Source: Bacteroidota bacterium (GTDB lineage: Bacteria; Bacteroidota; Bacteroidia; M30B66). From it: DNA of 39,044 nt. The position numbers and the translations under genes were made by a program. The DNA lies in the NCBI GenBank assembly GCA_947460255.1, contig CANHIS010000026.1, forward strand, positions 1 through 39,044, given 5' to 3'. Of the stretch, positions 32,381 to 39,044 are shown piece after piece; within the stretch, counting starts at the first letter, position 1, and every line of letters starts with the position of its first letter. Under the pieces are notes generated by a model. The model was not told where the DNA came from, made no database searches, and worked only from the letters and a program-made list of their open reading frames with translations.

Positions 32381-34480
32381 TCAAGAAATTCTTCCCCAAT
32401 TCATCTGCTTGCTTTGAAGCAAGAGCAATCTTTCTTTGATACAATGATTTTCTGCTGCTTCCAGATTTGGATCGCGTTCGAGCAAAGCCTGAGCCTGTTC
32501 GCGGCACCAAGAAATTAAGGCAGCATCTCGGCTTAAATCCGATAACTTTAAATCGAGGGTTCCACTTTGTTGTGTGCCTTGTAAATCTCCCGGACCGCGG
32601 AGGCGAAGATCCACTTCAGCGATCTTGAATCCATCGTTGGTTTCGGTCATGGTTTTGAGGCGGATTCGGGCATCAGAGCTTAACTTCACACCAGTAATCA
32701 TCATACAGTATGATTGATCGGCTCCGCGGCCAACACGACCGCGCAATTGGTGCAACTGTGACAATCCAAAACGCTCGGCACTTTCAATCACCATCACCGA
32801 AGCATTGGGCACATTTACGCCCACTTCAATTACGGTTGTTGCTACCATGATTTGGGTTTCCTTTTTCACAAATCGCTGCATTTCGAACTCTTTGTCTGCA
32901 GGCTTTAACTTCCCATGAACAATGCTTAAGTGGTATTGCGGAGCAGGAAACCACGACACCAAATGCTCGTAACCTTCAAACAGATTTCTGTAATCCAATT
33001 GTTCGCTTTCTTCAATGAGCGGATATACAAAATACACTTGGCGGCCTTTTGAAATCTCTTTTTTGAGGAATTCTAATACAACCGGCCGTTCACTATCGTA
33101 TCGGTGAACAGTTTGAATCGGCTTTCTGCCGGGAGGCAATTCATCAATCACCGAAACATCTAAATCGCCGTAAAGCGTCATGGCCAATGTGCGCGGAATT
33201 GGTGTCGCACTCATGATGAGAACATGCGGCGGAAGGTGATTTTTTGCCCACAATTTGGCGCGTTGAGCCACCCCAAAACGGTGTTGTTCGTCGATCACCA
33301 CGAAACCTAAATTGTGAAATTTTACTTTGTCTTCCAGCAAAGCATGTGTTCCTACAAGAATATGCAAGGTGCCTTCTTCGAGTGCTTGGTGAATTTCGCG
33401 CCGTTCTTTGGTTTTCGACGAGCCAGTGAGCAATCGAATGTTGACTCCAATGGCACGAGCCAATTCGCTCAGCGACAGGTAGTGCTGTTGAGCAAGAATT
33501 TCTGTGGGCGCCATCATGCATGCTTGGAATCCATTGTCGAGCGCCATGAGCATACTCATAAAGGCAACGATGGTTTTACCACTTCCAACGTCTCCTTGCA
33601 CGAGCCGATTCATTTGGATGGGGCGCGCCACATCGGATCTTACCTCTTTAATGACTCTTTTTTGGGCATTGGTGAGTTCGAAAGGCATGTGTTCTTTGTA
33701 GAACGTATTAAAGTATTTACCAATCGATTCGAATGCGAAACCTTTAATTTGGCGCTTGTTGACAAGGTTTTGTCGGATGAGTCTGATTTGCAAAAAGAAG
33801 AGCTCTTCGAATTTTAGACGTTTTTCAGCTTTTTTGAGTTCTTCTGGATTGCTTGGTTGATGAATCCACCGAAAGGCTTGCTCAAGGCCGATTAGATTGA
33901 GCTCATGGCGCATAGATTCGGGAACTGTTTCATCAATTTTTCCCTCCACAAACCGCAAGATATTTTGAATCATTGCCGACAGGCCTTTGCTTTCCAGAAA
34001 GGCGCGTTTCATGGCTTCCGAACTCGAATAAACAGGTTGAAGCTTCGATGCTTGTGCAGCTTTTTCGGCAGAGTACAATTCGATGTCAGGGTGCGGAATG
34101 TTCCAAGTGCCGTGAAAATTCGCAGGCTTTCCAAAAACAAGAAAATCCATGCCTGGGCGAATCTTGTCTTGTACGTATTTGATGCCTTGAAACCAAACCA
34201 ATTCAACAATTCCCGACGAATCTCGAAGCAAGGCGCTGAGTCGTTGTTTCTTTTGTTTTCCTACAAGTTTGATTTGTTCTAGGCGTCCAACAAGTTGGAT
34301 ATATGGCAACTCGTCGTTGATTTCGCGAACAGTGTAAACCTTCGTTCGATCAATGTATCGGAATGGATACCAAGTAAGTAGGTCTCCTACAGTTTCAATA
34401 CCACAATCCTTTCGAAGCAATGCCGCTTTTTTCGGAATTACGCCGGGAACTACATGTAAAGGTGTTTCGAGGATTTGCAC
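32381..34480 (-). CDS. recG: ATP-dependent DNA helicase RecG
   Basis: Remodels stalled replication forks and Holliday junctions. The 699-residue protein has the N-terminal wedge (OB) domain, Walker A GDVGSGKT, the DEQH box in VIDEQHRFG, the SATPIPRTLAMT motif, and the later helicase motifs MVATTVIEVGVNVPNA and QLRGRVGRG. The C-terminal RecG accessory helices are present. The start is GTG at 34480, the only start codon before the conserved opening QILETPLHVVPGV; a TAnnTTTG box sits 4 bases upstream. It converges with the aldehyde dehydrogenase gene. Confidence 0.97.
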   Translation of the reverse strand: MQILETPLHVVPGVIPKKAALLRKDCGIETVGDLLTWYPFRYIDRTKVYTVREINDELPYIQLVGRLEQIKLVGKQKKQRLSALLRDSSGIVELVWFQGIKYVQDKIRPGMDFLVFGKPANFHGTWNIPHPDIELYSAEKAAQASKLQPVYSSSEAMKRAFLESKGLSAMIQNILRFVEGKIDETVPESMRHELNLIGLEQAFRWIHQPSNPEELKKAEKRLKFEELFFLQIRLIRQNLVNKRQIKGFAFESIGKYFNTFYKEHMPFELTNAQKRVIKEVRSDVARPIQMNRLVQGDVGSGKTIVAFMSMLMALDNGFQACMMAPTEILAQQHYLSLSELARAIGVNIRLLTGSSKTKERREIHQALEEGTLHILVGTHALLEDKVKFHNLGFVVIDEQHRFGVAQRAKLWAKNHLPPHVLIMSATPIPRTLAMTLYGDLDVSVIDELPPGRKPIQTVHRYDSERPVVLEFLKKEISKGRQVYFVYPLIEESEQLDYRNLFEGYEHLVSWFPAPQYHLSIVHGKLKPADKEFEMQRFVKKETQIMVATTVIEVGVNVPNASVMVIESAERFGLSQLHQLRGRVGRGADQSYCMMITGVKLSSDARIRLKTMTETNDGFKIAEVDLRLRGPGDLQGTQQSGTLDLKLSDLSRDAALISWCREQAQALLERDPNLEAAENHCIKERLLLLQSKQMNWGRIS

Positions 34481-34484
34481 ACGT

Positions 34485-34492
34485 CAAAATTA
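34485..34492 (-). promoter_or_regulatory. -7 promoter box (TAATTTTG) for recG
   Basis: A perfect TAnnTTTG match on the minus strand, ending 4 bases before the GTG start, the same geometry as ribF. This implies a leaderless recG transcript. Confidence 0.5.
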
Positions 34493-34557
34493 CCTGAAAA
34501 GCCTCATGCAGCCACATGAAAAGGATCAACAATGATTGTGGAAAAGAACTGTAAGGC

Positions 34558-36180
34558 TTATTTGGCTTCGGTTACGCACGATTGACATTCAAGAGCGTCT
34601 TTGCCCATTTTCCAAACTTCCATTTCGAGTTCTTCTTCTTCAAAGTTCTGGATATTAGGCACATCGGTAAACATTTCGCTTGTTCCTGGATGAAATCTCA
34701 CAAATTTTCCTTCGGGGATCGATAGGGTGAAGTTTGCCTGCTGATTTCTCCATTTCAAGCCATTTTTTAGGGTGAAATATGGATTCATCCAAAGCACATT
34801 CTTCTCTTGTTTCACGTAAGTGTTGATACCGGAAGCACTGATGATGGCTGTTTTTTTAGTTTCACCTCTTGCTTGTTTGGTAACCTGAATTCGGATTTGG
34901 TCATTGTCGGACTTTCGAACCTCCAAACCAGCTTCACCTAGCATAAAAGGAGGCTCATCTTCTTCGAGGTAAAATTTCCAAGTGTCGAAGTCGACCTGGT
35001 TTTTTAACTGTGGTTTTGCGTCTTGCAGAATTTTGATTTCTAGCGTATCGCTGGGTGTAGGTTGAACAAAGCCAACAGGTTCGATGAGTTTACCTTTCGA
35101 TTTGAACTCGGTCAGCATGAGCGCTGCAGTAACGACCATTAGAATTAAACCAACAGTGAAAACGCTGCCGTTTACAGTTGATGGCCAGCCCGACAATAGG
35201 CCTTTTCGGGTAATTAATCGCAGTCCGAAAAGCAGTAGCGAAAGAATCGGTGTAATGGTGAAAAGGGCTAGGCCGATGAGGAAAATCTTGAGGTGATTTG
35301 GATTGGTAAAGAATGCACCAAGAAGCGTATTGATCGAAAAATTGCTCACCTCGTCGTTGGTGGAAATGTTGATTCCATAGCCACCACTAAGCACGATAGA
35401 CAACCAAATGAGCAGCAGAACTCCACCCAAACCAAGGAAGAAAATGCCCAAAGATTTTCCCATGAAAGCAACAAATTGGCGAATGAGGCGCAAGAGCGAT
35501 TCGAAAAATTCGTTGAGGAAATTGGTTGCAGTAGAGCCTGAAGTTCTAGCTTTTTGTGTGAATTCGTTTGTTTTGCCTTGAATGCGGTTTAGTTCGTCGC
35601 GGATGCTTTTTTCGATGTTAGAGATGTTGACTGGCTCACCGCGCATTTGTAGTTTTTCAGCAGTGCTTTCTGCTTTTGGCAGAACAATCCAGAGGATAAT
35701 GTAGATCAGAATACCGCCGCCGGCGAGGAAGAACGCTGCAAGGAATGCGATGCGCAACCAGACAGGATCGATGCCGAAATAATGACCAAGACCAACACAA
35801 ACTCCTCCGATCATTCCTTCGTCGGGTGCGCGAAACAAACGACGAGGACCAGCATATTCGTAGTTTGGTTGTGGCTCAGGTTGGGGATTTGCTTTGGTTT
35901 CGCTAGGTTCATTTTGTGTTTCTTCGCTGTAATCTTCGGGTTGGCCCATTAAGGTGATTACCTCTTCAACATCTTGTAGGAGAACTACTTGGCGGTTCTT
36001 GAGTTTTTCATGAAACAGTTCAGCAATTCGACTTTCGATGTCGCCTATAATTTCGTCGCGGCCTTCTGCATTTTTGAAGGAAGCTTTGATAGCCGATAAG
36101 TAATTACTGAGTTTATTGAATGCTTCTTCTTCGAGATTGAAGAGCATGCCGCTTAGGTTAATACTGATGGTCTTATTCAT
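34558..36180 (-). CDS. PspC-domain membrane protein
   Basis: A 540-residue protein. The N-terminal 85 residues (MNKTISINLSGMLFNLEEEA) form the helical domain usual before PspC in Bacteroidota. A proline-rich linker leads to the PspC domain at about residues 113-172 (RLFRAPDEGMIGGVCVGLGHYF, with one hydrophobic helix). Three more hydrophobic segments follow near 235-265, 290-320 and 335-360. The C-terminal part is a soluble beta-rich region resembling DUF4097-like domains, ending CQSC. PspC proteins are linked to membrane-stress responses. The gene starts 2 bases after the padR stop, so PadR probably controls it. Confidence 0.9.
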   Translation of the reverse strand: MNKTISINLSGMLFNLEEEAFNKLSNYLSAIKASFKNAEGRDEIIGDIESRIAELFHEKLKNRQVVLLQDVEEVITLMGQPEDYSEETQNEPSETKANPQPEPQPNYEYAGPRRLFRAPDEGMIGGVCVGLGHYFGIDPVWLRIAFLAAFFLAGGGILIYIILWIVLPKAESTAEKLQMRGEPVNISNIEKSIRDELNRIQGKTNEFTQKARTSGSTATNFLNEFFESLLRLIRQFVAFMGKSLGIFFLGLGGVLLLIWLSIVLSGGYGINISTNDEVSNFSINTLLGAFFTNPNHLKIFLIGLALFTITPILSLLLFGLRLITRKGLLSGWPSTVNGSVFTVGLILMVVTAALMLTEFKSKGKLIEPVGFVQPTPSDTLEIKILQDAKPQLKNQVDFDTWKFYLEEDEPPFMLGEAGLEVRKSDNDQIRIQVTKQARGETKKTAIISASGINTYVKQEKNVLWMNPYFTLKNGLKWRNQQANFTLSIPEGKFVRFHPGTSEMFTDVPNIQNFEEEELEMEVWKMGKDALECQSCVTEAK

Positions 36181-36182
36181 AA

Positions 36183-36521
36183 CTATCTTGCTACTTGAGG
36201 TTTGAGTGTTTGAGAAACAGATTCAACAAGGTCGTTCCAGGAACCTTTGAGCTCTTGGAGAAATTGTTGGCCTTCTTGTGTAAGGCCATAGTATTTTCGT
36301 GGTGGACCAGAAGTGCTTTCTTCCCATCGATACTGAAGCAGGCCTGCATTTTTTAGTCTAGTGAGCATTGGATAAAGCGTGCCTTCCACAACGATGAGTC
36401 GCGCCTCTTTGAGCTTATTGATTATGTCGGAAGTGTAGGCGTCTCCATTCGATAGAACCGATAGGATGCAGAACTCAAGCACGCCTTTCCGCATTTGCGC
36501 TTTGGTGTTTTCCAGATTCAT
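36183..36521 (-). CDS. PadR-family transcriptional regulator
   Basis: A 112-residue winged-helix DNA-binding protein. LEFCILSVLSNGDAYTSDII is the start of the PadR helix-turn-helix, EGTLYPMLTRLKNAGLL is the recognition helix and wing, and PPRKYYGLTQEGQQFLQEL the wing strand and dimer helix. It acts as a homodimer, usually a repressor whose ligand or stress signal releases DNA. It is the first gene of a padR-pspC operon. A candidate operator with matching half-sites lies 30 bases upstream, and a -7 box lies 4 bases before the ATG, so autoregulation is likely. Confidence 0.95.
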   Translation of the reverse strand: MNLENTKAQMRKGVLEFCILSVLSNGDAYTSDIINKLKEARLIVVEGTLYPMLTRLKNAGLLQYRWEESTSGPPRKYYGLTQEGQQFLQELKGSWNDLVESVSQTLKPQVAR

Positions 36522-36525
36522 GCTG

Positions 36526-36533
36526 CAAACATA
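36526..36533 (-). promoter_or_regulatory. -7 promoter box (TATGTTTG) for padR
   Basis: A perfect TAnnTTTG match on the minus strand, ending 4 bases before the padR ATG. The -33 region upstream coincides with the inverted-repeat operator. Confidence 0.55.
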
Positions 36534-36550
36534 GAACTAAATTAAACACG

Positions 36551-36571
36551 GTACTATGCAATGCAAGGTAC
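36551..36571. promoter_or_regulatory. Candidate PadR operator
   Basis: GTACTATGCA (36551-36560) and TGCAAGGTAC (36562-36571) form a 21-base inverted repeat with a central A and 8 of 10 matching positions. It overlaps the -33 region of the padR promoter, fitting autorepression by a dimeric PadR. Confidence 0.6.
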
Positions 36572-36820
36572 TAATGAGAGAATTTATTCAAAGTGCTTTT
36601 AGTTAGCGCTTTAAATTTTCTTCAAGAATGAAATTGATGAGATTATAATGAAATGTGAAGCGTTTTTGGATCTAGTCTTCCGTTGGTCGGGGAGGAGAAA
36701 GACCGCTGAAGATTTAAATGTTTCCGCGGAGAATGCGCCCACATGTAACATTGAGATTGTCGAAATTTGGATGGGAGGAAGTGGATGGGGTGATCGAAAT
36801 TCGGTCTTCCCCGGAGGGAA

Positions 36821-36853
36821 ATAAAAAAGCCGGCTGCAAGGAACCGGCTTTTC
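36821..36853 (-). terminator. Rho-independent terminator of the outer-membrane protein gene
   Basis: On the minus strand AAAAGCCGG (36844-36852) pairs with CCGGCTTTT (36825-36833), followed by a T-rich tract to 36821. It lies 22 bases past the stop at 36875. Confidence 0.85.
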
Positions 36854-36874
36854 GAAAATATCTTAAATAAAGAT

Positions 36875-37597
36875 TTAAAAGGTAATGTTGAATGCTACGT
36901 TGGGCTGTATGAGGTAACTAAATGCCGTTTCAGGACTTGTAGTTCCTGTCGTAATTGGATTGCCTGTGTTATCGAATATCTGGAAGGCAGAGAATGTGTA
37001 ATAAGATGAATAGGTTAAACCGGCACATAAACCAAGTTCGAGTGAAAGTTTAAATTTTTTCGAATCTTGGATTGGAATGTAGCCGCCATAACGTATGTAG
37101 AGGTCGGTGGAAGAGGTTTGGTAAGTTTTATCAGCGACTTTTTCTGTTCCAAAGCGGAAAAATCCGTCGTAGGAATAGTTTCGTCGAAGAAACCCTACGC
37201 CTGTAAAAAAGACATCGAAGCCGCTCGATTCGTCGGCATAATATCTTACTTCGGCACCGTAGCTGAGGCGCGGATTTGCGGATTGGATTTGTAGTCCTTC
37301 GTTAATGATACCGTCGTAAATAAGACCATCGAGATAATCTCTAGTTGAAGCCCCCACATTTAAGCGTGCAGATAAATGATCTGAAATGACTCTTTCGTAC
37401 CCGAGAAGAACAGTTCCGCGTGTCATCCATGCAGGATCAAGTGAAAGTTGATTGTCGAACCAAGTGCCTTCTTCTTTTGAATCATAACTGATTGGATCGT
37501 TGGTTCTTTCTCGGATTTGAATCTTTACTTTTTCAGGCTGCCCGAAAGCCTTAAGTGCGATCAAAAAAAATAGTGCGCAGGGAAGGAATGATTTCAT
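36875..37597 (-). CDS. Outer-membrane beta-barrel protein
   Basis: A 240-residue protein. ATG 37597 gives a signal peptide (MKSFLPCALFFLIALKAFGQ); the frame extends 25 codons further upstream across the divergent promoter region, which I reject. The mature sequence alternates hydrophobic and polar residues with many aromatics, for example GTVLLGYERVISDHLSARLN and GFDVFFTGVGFLRRNYSYD, and ends FNITF, the terminal Phe expected for BamA-inserted barrels. It fits a small 8-10 strand porin-like or OmpA-barrel fold; ligand and function are unknown. It is divergent from the gene at 37630, with only 32 bases between start codons. Confidence 0.8.
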   Translation of the reverse strand: MKSFLPCALFFLIALKAFGQPEKVKIQIRERTNDPISYDSKEEGTWFDNQLSLDPAWMTRGTVLLGYERVISDHLSARLNVGASTRDYLDGLIYDGIINEGLQIQSANPRLSYGAEVRYYADESSGFDVFFTGVGFLRRNYSYDGFFRFGTEKVADKTYQTSSTDLYIRYGGYIPIQDSKKFKLSLELGLCAGLTYSSYYTFSAFQIFDNTGNPITTGTTSPETAFSYLIQPNVAFNITF

Positions 37598-37615
37598 ATT
37601 ACTGATTATATTGGC

Positions 37616-37623
37616 CAAAAATA
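37616..37623 (-). promoter_or_regulatory. -7 promoter box (TATTTTTG) for the outer-membrane protein gene
   Basis: A perfect TAnnTTTG match on the minus strand 18 bases before the ATG. It overlaps the palindrome TTGGCCAA (37611-37618) and lies next to the divergent gene's start. Confidence 0.4.
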
Positions 37624-37629
37624 ACAAAA

Positions 37630-39044
37630 ATGAAACGTCTTGTATTTTATTCACTGTTTTTCTTGGCTTCATTAGCGTCTGCGCAAGTAAACATTAATTG
37701 GGGGGAATTTCAAAAAACGCCTGATGAAGGTGGTTTCATTCGAGGTGAACGTAATGGTGCACTCTTTACAGTATTGGTTGAGGATGGTATTCCTTATTTG
37801 GTGAATTATAATCCGGATGATCTTGCTCCAGAGTTTTATCGGGAATTGGAGTTAGGGCCTAAAGTGGAAGCAGGTGATAAATCGAAAGATTACACTTGGG
37901 AGACATTGAAAAAAAGAAAAGATAAAAGTAAAAACAAGAATTACAATTACGAAAAGACCCTGATTTTAAAAGATCGGATTGTAACCATTTACTACGTTAA
38001 AGATAAGCGCCTAAAAACATTTTATGGCCAAGCTTTCGATTTTTCTGGATCAGCATTAACGGGGCGCGTTCAAATTGAAAGTTTTGAGGAGAGATCGTAT
38101 TCTAATACGCATTACTACGATATATCTGAAGATTCTTCGATGGTTTATATGTTTCGACAGCCTAAATTAGACAAAGATGAGAAGGATAAATTTTTCCTTA
38201 AAATTTGGGGATCAAGTTTAGAAGAACTTCATAATTTAGAAATTGAATTGCCATATGCAAACAAGGAATTTTCGGTTAACGATTATTACTTAACATCCGA
38301 CAAACAATTGCTTATGCTGGCTCGGATCGATATTCCGAAAAAAGAAAGGCAAAAAGGCGATCCTTCGAATTATTTTAAATTAATTAATTTGAATGTTGCT
38401 GCAGGTGAAATGATCGACTTTGAATTAAAATTGAGAAACCGATTTATTCGTAATATAAATCTTCGCTTCGATGATAAAGAAAATGCATATTGTGTAGGTG
38501 TTTATGGCGACGATAAAGGCGGTTACGATTACGCAGGTACATTTTTCTATAAGTTAGATTATAAAACTGGTGAGATTACCTCTGAGAATCTTGAGGATTT
38601 TTCACCAGAATTAATCAAGGAAATGAACAACAGTGATTCAGATAGAAAAAACAACCAAGAATTGCGAGCAAATATTAATTTAAAGCAAGTAATTTCTAAG
38701 CCTGATGGTGGGAATTTTGTAATCTTCGAAGAAGAGTATATTCAAGTGAGTACATATACCAATTCGAATGGAAGTACTTCAACAACCTATTATTATCATA
38801 ACAATGATATTCTTGTTATGAATTTGGATAATGCAGGTGAGATTGTTTGGCAAGCTGTAATTCCAAAACAACAGATGTCGGTAAATGATAATGGGATGTT
38901 TAATTCATTTTTTGCAACTTTTTACAACAATAAATTACATTTTATTTTTAATGATCACATTGACAATGCTGAATCTACTGGCTTTGGAACAAGGACCGAC
39001 GTTGGAAATGCCGCTAAAATGAACCCAGTGCTTGTTTCTATGAC
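37630..39044 (+). CDS. Secreted hypothetical protein, partial (3' end outside window)
   Basis: The frame opens at ATG 37630 and stays open for 471 codons to the window edge, so the C-terminus is unseen. It begins with a signal peptide (MKRLVFYSLFFLASLASAQ). The mature part is rich in Tyr, Lys and Asp with repeated strand-turn units (for example NDILVMNLDNAGEIVWQAVI), as in beta-propeller-like secreted proteins of Bacteroidota. A T9SS sorting domain or other anchor might lie beyond the edge. I do not recognise the family. Base composition looks more AT-rich than in the neighbouring genes by eye. It is divergently transcribed from the outer-membrane protein gene. Confidence 0.8.
   Translation, partial: MKRLVFYSLFFLASLASAQVNINWGEFQKTPDEGGFIRGERNGALFTVLVEDGIPYLVNYNPDDLAPEFYRELELGPKVEAGDKSKDYTWETLKKRKDKSKNKNYNYEKTLILKDRIVTIYYVKDKRLKTFYGQAFDFSGSALTGRVQIESFEERSYSNTHYYDISEDSSMVYMFRQPKLDKDEKDKFFLKIWGSSLEELHNLEIELPYANKEFSVNDYYLTSDKQLLMLARIDIPKKERQKGDPSNYFKLINLNVAAGEMIDFELKLRNRFIRNINLRFDDKENAYCVGVYGDDKGGYDYAGTFFYKLDYKTGEITSENLEDFSPELIKEMNNSDSDRKNNQELRANINLKQVISKPDGGNFVIFEEEYIQVSTYTNSNGSTSTTYYYHNNDILVMNLDNAGEIVWQAVIPKQQMSVNDNGMFNSFFATFYNNKLHFIFNDHIDNAESTGFGTRTDVGNAAKMNPVLVSM

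Larger units (their letters stand above)
36522..36874. other. Intergenic region between padR and the outer-membrane protein gene
   Basis: Contains the padR promoter and operator at the left and the terminator of the outer-membrane protein gene at the right. Between them, 36648-36824 on the plus strand is an open frame of 58 codons with unusual, purine-rich composition and no recognisable product; I do not call it a gene. Confidence 0.5.

Noticed and set aside
33314-33817. Plus-strand open frame of 167 codons over recG
   Set aside because: Shadow of recG; the minus-strand frame has full helicase motifs.
1-39044. CRISPR array, tRNA, rRNA, insertion sequence or prophage
   Set aside because: No regularly spaced repeats, cloverleaf, rRNA-like stretch, transposase or integrase was seen in intergenic DNA or open frames.

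Overview
The window is chromosomal DNA of a Bacteroidota bacterium, probably a flavobacterium-like lineage. I infer this from several signs. Secreted proteins carry type IX secretion (T9SS) C-terminal sorting domains. There is a large TonB-dependent receptor with a carboxypeptidase-regulatory-like N-terminal domain, a PorV/PorQ-type barrel, and the small DUF2795-type protein. Ribosome-binding sites are weak or absent, and many genes are preceded by the Bacteroidota -7 promoter box TAnnTTTG. I see no rRNA, tRNA, insertion sequence, prophage or CRISPR array. Gene density is high and most genes look like ordinary core genome.

Layout. 1-3411 (minus): a protein cut by the left edge with a four-cysteine zinc-like site, a vWA protein, a secreted hypothetical protein and a DUF2795-type small protein. 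3528-5641 (minus): a cobalamin adenosyltransferase behind an ABC ATPase, then a methyltransferase. 5931-11297 (plus): two paralogous T9SS cargo proteins with different numbers of Cys-rich PKD-like repeats. 11399-14718 (plus): lnt, ribF and a secreted leucine-rich-repeat protein coupled to ribF. 14726-16653 (minus): clpP-clpX. 16866-18188 (plus): ahcY. 18299-19076: a Rieske-like lipoprotein and a divergent hyperbasic small secreted protein. 19077-19553: a gene-poor regulatory stretch. 19554-28182 (plus): an envelope operon of TonB-dependent receptor, T9SS cargo and PorV-like barrel. 28300-29167 (plus): greA and a HIT protein. 29171-34480: ruvC, a family 2 glycosyltransferase, an aldehyde dehydrogenase and recG. 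34558-36521 (minus): padR and its PspC-domain partner. 36875 to the right edge: an outer-membrane protein and, divergently, a secreted protein cut by the window end.

How it fits together. The window mixes housekeeping genes (proteolysis, lipoprotein maturation, flavin synthesis, S-adenosylhomocysteine recycling, recombination repair, transcript elongation) with envelope genes. The most distinctive parts are the tandem PKD/T9SS cargo pair, the receptor/cargo/PorV operon with its long leader, and the vWA plus four-cysteine pair at the left edge. Regulatory DNA is unusually readable. Several genes carry a -7 box only 4-7 bases before the start codon, which suggests leaderless mRNAs. padR has a clear inverted-repeat operator, and strong terminators lie in revealing places: inside the 3' end of ruvC and 29 bases before greA. 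I found no defence or mobile system that I can name with confidence.
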